A stretch of 15,131 nt of DNA from Bacteroidetes bacterium UBA5697 (GTDB taxonomy: Bacteria; Bacteroidota; Bacteroidia; B-17B0; Aurantibacillaceae). Positions 12,224 to 15,131 of the stretch are shown here, one piece after another. The position numbers and the translations under genes were made by a program. Where the stretch lies: the NCBI GenBank assembly GCA_002420145.1, contig DIHL01000081.1:1-15131 (forward strand), read 5' to 3'. Position 1 is the first letter of the stretch. Each line of letters opens with the position of its first letter. The notes below the pieces were generated by a model. The model was given only the letters and a program-made list of their open reading frames with translations. It was not told the DNA's origin and did not search any database.

Positions 12224-15131
12224 TTATCTTAATAAGGTAACATCACCTGTCTTTTTAATTTTTTCGCCATTAAACATTTCAACTTCTACTACCCACACAA
12301 AAACTCCTATAGGTTGGTCAACCTCTTTAAATTTACCATCCCAACCATTTAATTGGTCATCAGTTTCAAATACTAATTGTCCCCAATTATTATATACTCT
12401 AACATTTATAGATTTAAATGGACCTCCTCTTACAAAAAATAAATCATTTTGTCCATCGCCATTTGGTGTAAATGCAGTAGGTACATCTGGTAATAAAATA
12501 ACAGATATATCTTTCATAACTGAATCTACACATCCACTCAAATCTTTTACAACTAATAACACGGAGTTGTTTCCTTGATTACTGTATATGTGCGTTGGGT
12601 TTTGAACGTTAGCAGCAGTTGAATCACCAAATGCCCAATACCAGTTTACGATTGAATTTGGTCCAGTGGATAAATCTGTAAACGTAACTGTTTCTAGTGC
12701 CTCAACAGGATTAGGATTCATACTAAAGTCGGCAGTAGGACCAGAAATAACATTTACTGTTTTTTGAATGGTGTCTTTACATCCAAAAGAAGTAGTTACA
12801 ATTAAAGAAACGGTATAAGTAGATGAACTACTAAATGGATGCGCTGGATTTTGTAAAGTTGATGTTTGATTATCTCCAAAATTCCATAACCAATTATTAA
12901 TAGTTCCAGATAATGTTGAACTAGAATCTGCAAACTGTGTTGCGTTTCCAACACAAGCCGTGTTATGATAAAACTGAGCTTGTGGTAAGAAATAAATTTC
13001 TATTGGTTTTTTTATAGTATCACTACATCCGTTATCATTAACAGCTACATGTGTAACAGTATATGTTCCGGCACTTGCATAATTATGATTAGCGTTGGTT
13101 GTCGTAGAAGTTAGGAAATCACCAAAGTCCCAATGCCAAGAAGTGATAGTTCCTGAAGGAGTTGAAGATATATCTGTAAATGATGCAGATTGATTAGCAC
13201 AAACGTTATTTGTGTTAAAGTCTGCATTTGGCGATACTTTAAAGCTTACATCTATTGTATCTTTTACAGCAGCACATCCTTTATTATTTGTGGATGTTAA
13301 AATTATTTTTACAGATCCATTTGCTAAATCTAAAGCTGATGGTTGATAGTTGGTGGTTAATAACGAATCATAAGGCGTAAATGCTCCAGTACCTAATGAT
13401 GTCCAAACTCCGGTATTTGTTAAGCCTGTTACATTACCATTTAATGATACTAATTGATTATCGCATACTAATTTATCACTTCCTGAATTTACAGATGGAG
13501 CTTTTACAAGAACTATTAAAACAGTGTCTGTTTCAGGAAGACAGTTACCTCCTGTAGAGGTTAATACTAATTTTACTTGTCCTGCTAGTGTATCTGCTTG
13601 ACCTAATGTGTAAATTGTATTCAAATTACTTGTATTGGCAAAAGTACCATTTCCTAATGTTGACCATACGCCTGAACTAGCACCACCAGAAACCGCACCA
13701 TTCAACACATGGAAAATATTGCTTGAACAAATAGTATCATTTATACCTGCATCAACAATTGGTTCAGGTGTTACGTTGATAATTAAGCTATCAAATTCGG
13801 CATTACAATTACCATTATTTGTAGATGTTAATTTGATTGTAACACTTCCTTGAGATATATCCGCAGGACTTAATTGATATACTGTGTTTAATGAAGAAGT
13901 AGATGGTGAAAACAAACCAGAGCCAGAGCTCGACCAGTTTCCAGTTGTAGAGCCTACACTTACAGAGCCACTAACACTAACCGTTGGGTTATTAGCACAT
14001 ACCGAAACATCAGCGCCAACAGCAACAACTGGCGCATTAGAGAAAGTAAATAAAACAGTATCTGTTACTTGATTACAGTTGTTGTTGTTAGTAGAAGTTA
14101 GAACTAAGCTCGCAAACCCTGCAGCAAGTTCAGAAGGACTTGGTGTGTAGGTTGCTGTTAAAACTGAACTATTTGGATTATATGTTCCAGAACCACCAGA
14201 CCAAATACCAGTTGTAGTTGGGCCAGTTACAACGCCAGAAAGAATAGATGTTGCATTGTTTTTGCACGGATTTAAATTAATACCTGCATTTACATTTGGT
14301 GCAGCCGTAAAATTTATAACAACACTATCCACCACTTGAAAACAAGTTCCATTATTGGTAGATGTTAATTGTAATGTAACAGATCCTGCATTTATTTCAG
14401 ATTGACTTGGAGTGTAAATAGAATTTAAAGTTGTGTTACTAGGATTATAAGTTCCTGCACCACCTGTCCAAATACCTGTTGATGTTGCACCTGATACTAA
14501 TCCCGAAAGAATAGTTGTTGGATTATTACTACAAGATGATAAATCCGAGCCTGCATTAACTTGAGGTGAACTTGTGAAATTGATTTGAATAATATCTATT
14601 ACCTGATTGCAATTTCCATTATTTGTTGAAGCGAGTGTTAAGTTTACAAATCCAGCAGAGATTTCAGCAGCACTTGGAGTATAAGTTGTGGTTAATGCAG
14701 AATTCCCAGGATTAAAAGTTCCTGTTCCTCCCGTCCAAATACCAGTAGTTGTTATTCCAGAAACAGTTCCTGATAAAACTGTGTTAATGTTATTAGCACA
14801 TGAATTTATATCGTTGCCAGCTAAAACAGTCGGTGCATTTGAGAATGTAATTCTAACAGTATCTACTACCTGATTACAAGTTCCATTATTTGTAGATGTT
14901 AAATATAACTCAGCAAAACCTGAACTCATTTCAGCAGCACTTGGAGTATAAGTAGCTGTTAAAATAGAATTGTTTGGATTAAAGGTTCCAGCTCCACCCG
15001 ACCAAACACCTGTAGTAGTAGGACCACTTACAACTCCTGAAAGAACAGTGGCTGCATTATTTTTACAAGCCGATAAATTTGCTCCAGCATTTACAACTGG
15101 CGCATTAGAGTAATTAATTACAATATTATCA
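12224..15131 (-). CDS. Repetitive T9SS type B surface adhesin (5' end beyond window)
   Basis: The frame is open from the right edge to the TAA at 12224-12226, so at least 969 residues are encoded and the true start lies outside. The ATG at 14929 is internal to a repeat and is not a start. From the N-terminal side there are seven ~89-residue Ig-like repeats of the form NAGxxLxxCxNN...TGxWxGGxGTxNPxxSxLTxxYTPSxxE...LTSTNNGxC. Three PKD domains of ~80 residues follow (12980-13222, ~12734-12976, 12497-12733), with WDFGD, WNFGD and WAFGD cores. The last 90 residues (LLPDVPTAFTPNGDGQND to TGDVTLLR) are a gliding-motility-associated C-terminal domain, the type B sorting signal of the type IX secretion system. 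It is predicted to be exported and held on the cell surface for adhesion or gliding. The PorP/SprF-like gene follows 1 base later. The two Cys per repeat could form a disulfide. Confidence 0.93.
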   Translation of the reverse strand, partial: DNIVINYSNAPVVNAGANLSACKNNAATVLSGVVSGPTTTGVWSGGAGTFNPNNSILTATYTPSAAEMSSGFAELYLTSTNNGTCNQVVDTVRITFSNAPTVLAGNDINSCANNINTVLSGTVSGITTTGIWTGGTGTFNPGNSALTTTYTPSAAEISAGFVNLTLASTNNGNCNQVIDIIQINFTSSPQVNAGSDLSSCSNNPTTILSGLVSGATSTGIWTGGAGTYNPSNTTLNSIYTPSQSEINAGSVTLQLTSTNNGTCFQVVDSVVINFTAAPNVNAGINLNPCKNNATSILSGVVTGPTTTGIWSGGSGTYNPNSSVLTATYTPSPSELAAGFASLVLTSTNNNNCNQVTDTVLFTFSNAPVVAVGADVSVCANNPTVSVSGSVSVGSTTGNWSSSGSGLFSPSTSSLNTVYQLSPADISQGSVTIKLTSTNNGNCNAEFDSLIINVTPEPIVDAGINDTICSSNIFHVLNGAVSGGASSGVWSTLGNGTFANTSNLNTIYTLGQADTLAGQVKLVLTSTGGNCLPETDTVLIVLVKAPSVNSGSDKLVCDNQLVSLNGNVTGLTNTGVWTSLGTGAFTPYDSLLTTNYQPSALDLANGSVKIILTSTNNKGCAAVKDTIDVSFKVSPNADFNTNNVCANQSASFTDISSTPSGTITSWHWDFGDFLTSTTTNANHNYASAGTYTVTHVAVNDNGCSDTIKKPIEIYFLPQAQFYHNTACVGNATQFADSSSTLSGTINNWLWNFGDNQTSTLQNPAHPFSSSSTYTVSLIVTTSFGCKDTIQKTVNVISGPTADFSMNPNPVEALETVTFTDLSTGPNSIVNWYWAFGDSTAANVQNPTHIYSNQGNNSVLLVVKDLSGCVDSVMKDISVILLPDVPTAFTPNGDGQNDLFFVRGGPFKSINVRVYNNWGQLVFETDDQLNGWDGKFKEVDQPIGVFVWVVEVEMFNGEKIKKTGDVTLLR
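13223..15131 (-). repeat. Tandem ~267-bp coding repeats in the adhesin
   Basis: Seven in-frame units are visible: 15091-14825, 14824-14558, 14557-14291, 14290-14024, 14023-13754, 13753-13490 and 13489-13223. They encode 89, 89, 89, 89, 90, 88 and 89 residues, and the tail of a further unit occupies 15092-15131. The first four are close in sequence, sharing TGxWxGGxGTxNP and STNNGxCxQVxD. The last three, next to the PKD domains, are more diverged. The array probably continues past the window edge. Confidence 0.9.

Noticed and set aside
13635..14873. Three plus-strand open frames (13635-13853, 13884-14072, 14688-14873)
   Set aside because: They are antisense to the repeat array and share its periodicity, as expected for mirror frames of repetitive coding DNA.
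14927..14929. ATG as the start of the adhesin gene
   Set aside because: It lies in the middle of a repeat (SAAEMSSGF, where other units have I, L or N), and the frame stays open with repeat-matching sequence to the window edge.
12980..15131. CRISPR-like or non-coding tandem array
   Set aside because: The units are ~267 bp, in frame, and encode a consistent Ig-like domain; there are no short repeats with unique spacers.

Overview
The window comes from an AT-rich member of the Bacteroidota. Three markers support this. There is an adhesin ending in a gliding-motility-associated (type B, T9SS) C-terminal domain, with PorP/SprF-like and PorE-like genes beside it. There is a GldA-type ABC ATPase. 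There are promoter-like TAnnTTTG boxes just upstream of gldA and rsgA. The order cannot be fixed from this sequence; a Flavobacteriales-like relative is plausible. Genes are tightly packed, often with a stop codon touching the next ATG, and no gene-free stretch exceeds about 180 bases. No rRNA, tRNA or CRISPR array was seen.

Left block (1-4060, plus strand): the tail of an unidentified gene is followed without spacing by a three-gene partner-switching module. Its members are a membrane sensor (signal peptide, beta-propeller, Y_Y_Y domain, one membrane helix, cytoplasmic SpoIIE/PP2C phosphatase), a SiaB-like kinase and a SiaC-like (DUF1987) regulatory phosphoprotein. The layout resembles SiaA-SiaB-SiaC of Pseudomonas, but the sensor half is a large propeller and no SiaD-like diguanylate cyclase is adjacent. 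The inferred circuit is: periplasmic signal, then phosphatase, then dephosphorylation of the SiaC-like protein, opposed by the kinase.

Middle block (4121-7971, minus strand): gldA, an aldehyde dehydrogenase abutting it, and an aldo/keto reductase. A 464-bp unit sits between the two enzyme genes. It is a DUF559 (Vsr-like, PD-(D/E)XK) nuclease gene bounded by two GC-rich inverted repeats matching at 27 of 28 positions, and one repeat encodes the last residues of the nuclease. It looks like a small mobile or REP-like element and is the most interesting item here.

The divergent gap between gldA and rsgA (7972-8153) holds an imperfect palindromic repeat and a candidate promoter on each strand. 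rsgA (plus strand) encodes the circularly permuted ribosome-assembly GTPase. A strong bidirectional terminator separates it from the right block.

Right block (9152-15131, minus strand): a T9SS surface-adhesin operon. In transcription order it is a long repetitive adhesin (seven ~89-residue repeats visible, three PKD domains, type B sorting domain; start beyond the right edge), a PorP/SprF-like outer-membrane protein 1 base later, and a PorE-like TPR/propeller/OmpA protein 5 bases after that. With gldA, this suggests a gliding or surface-adhesion lifestyle.
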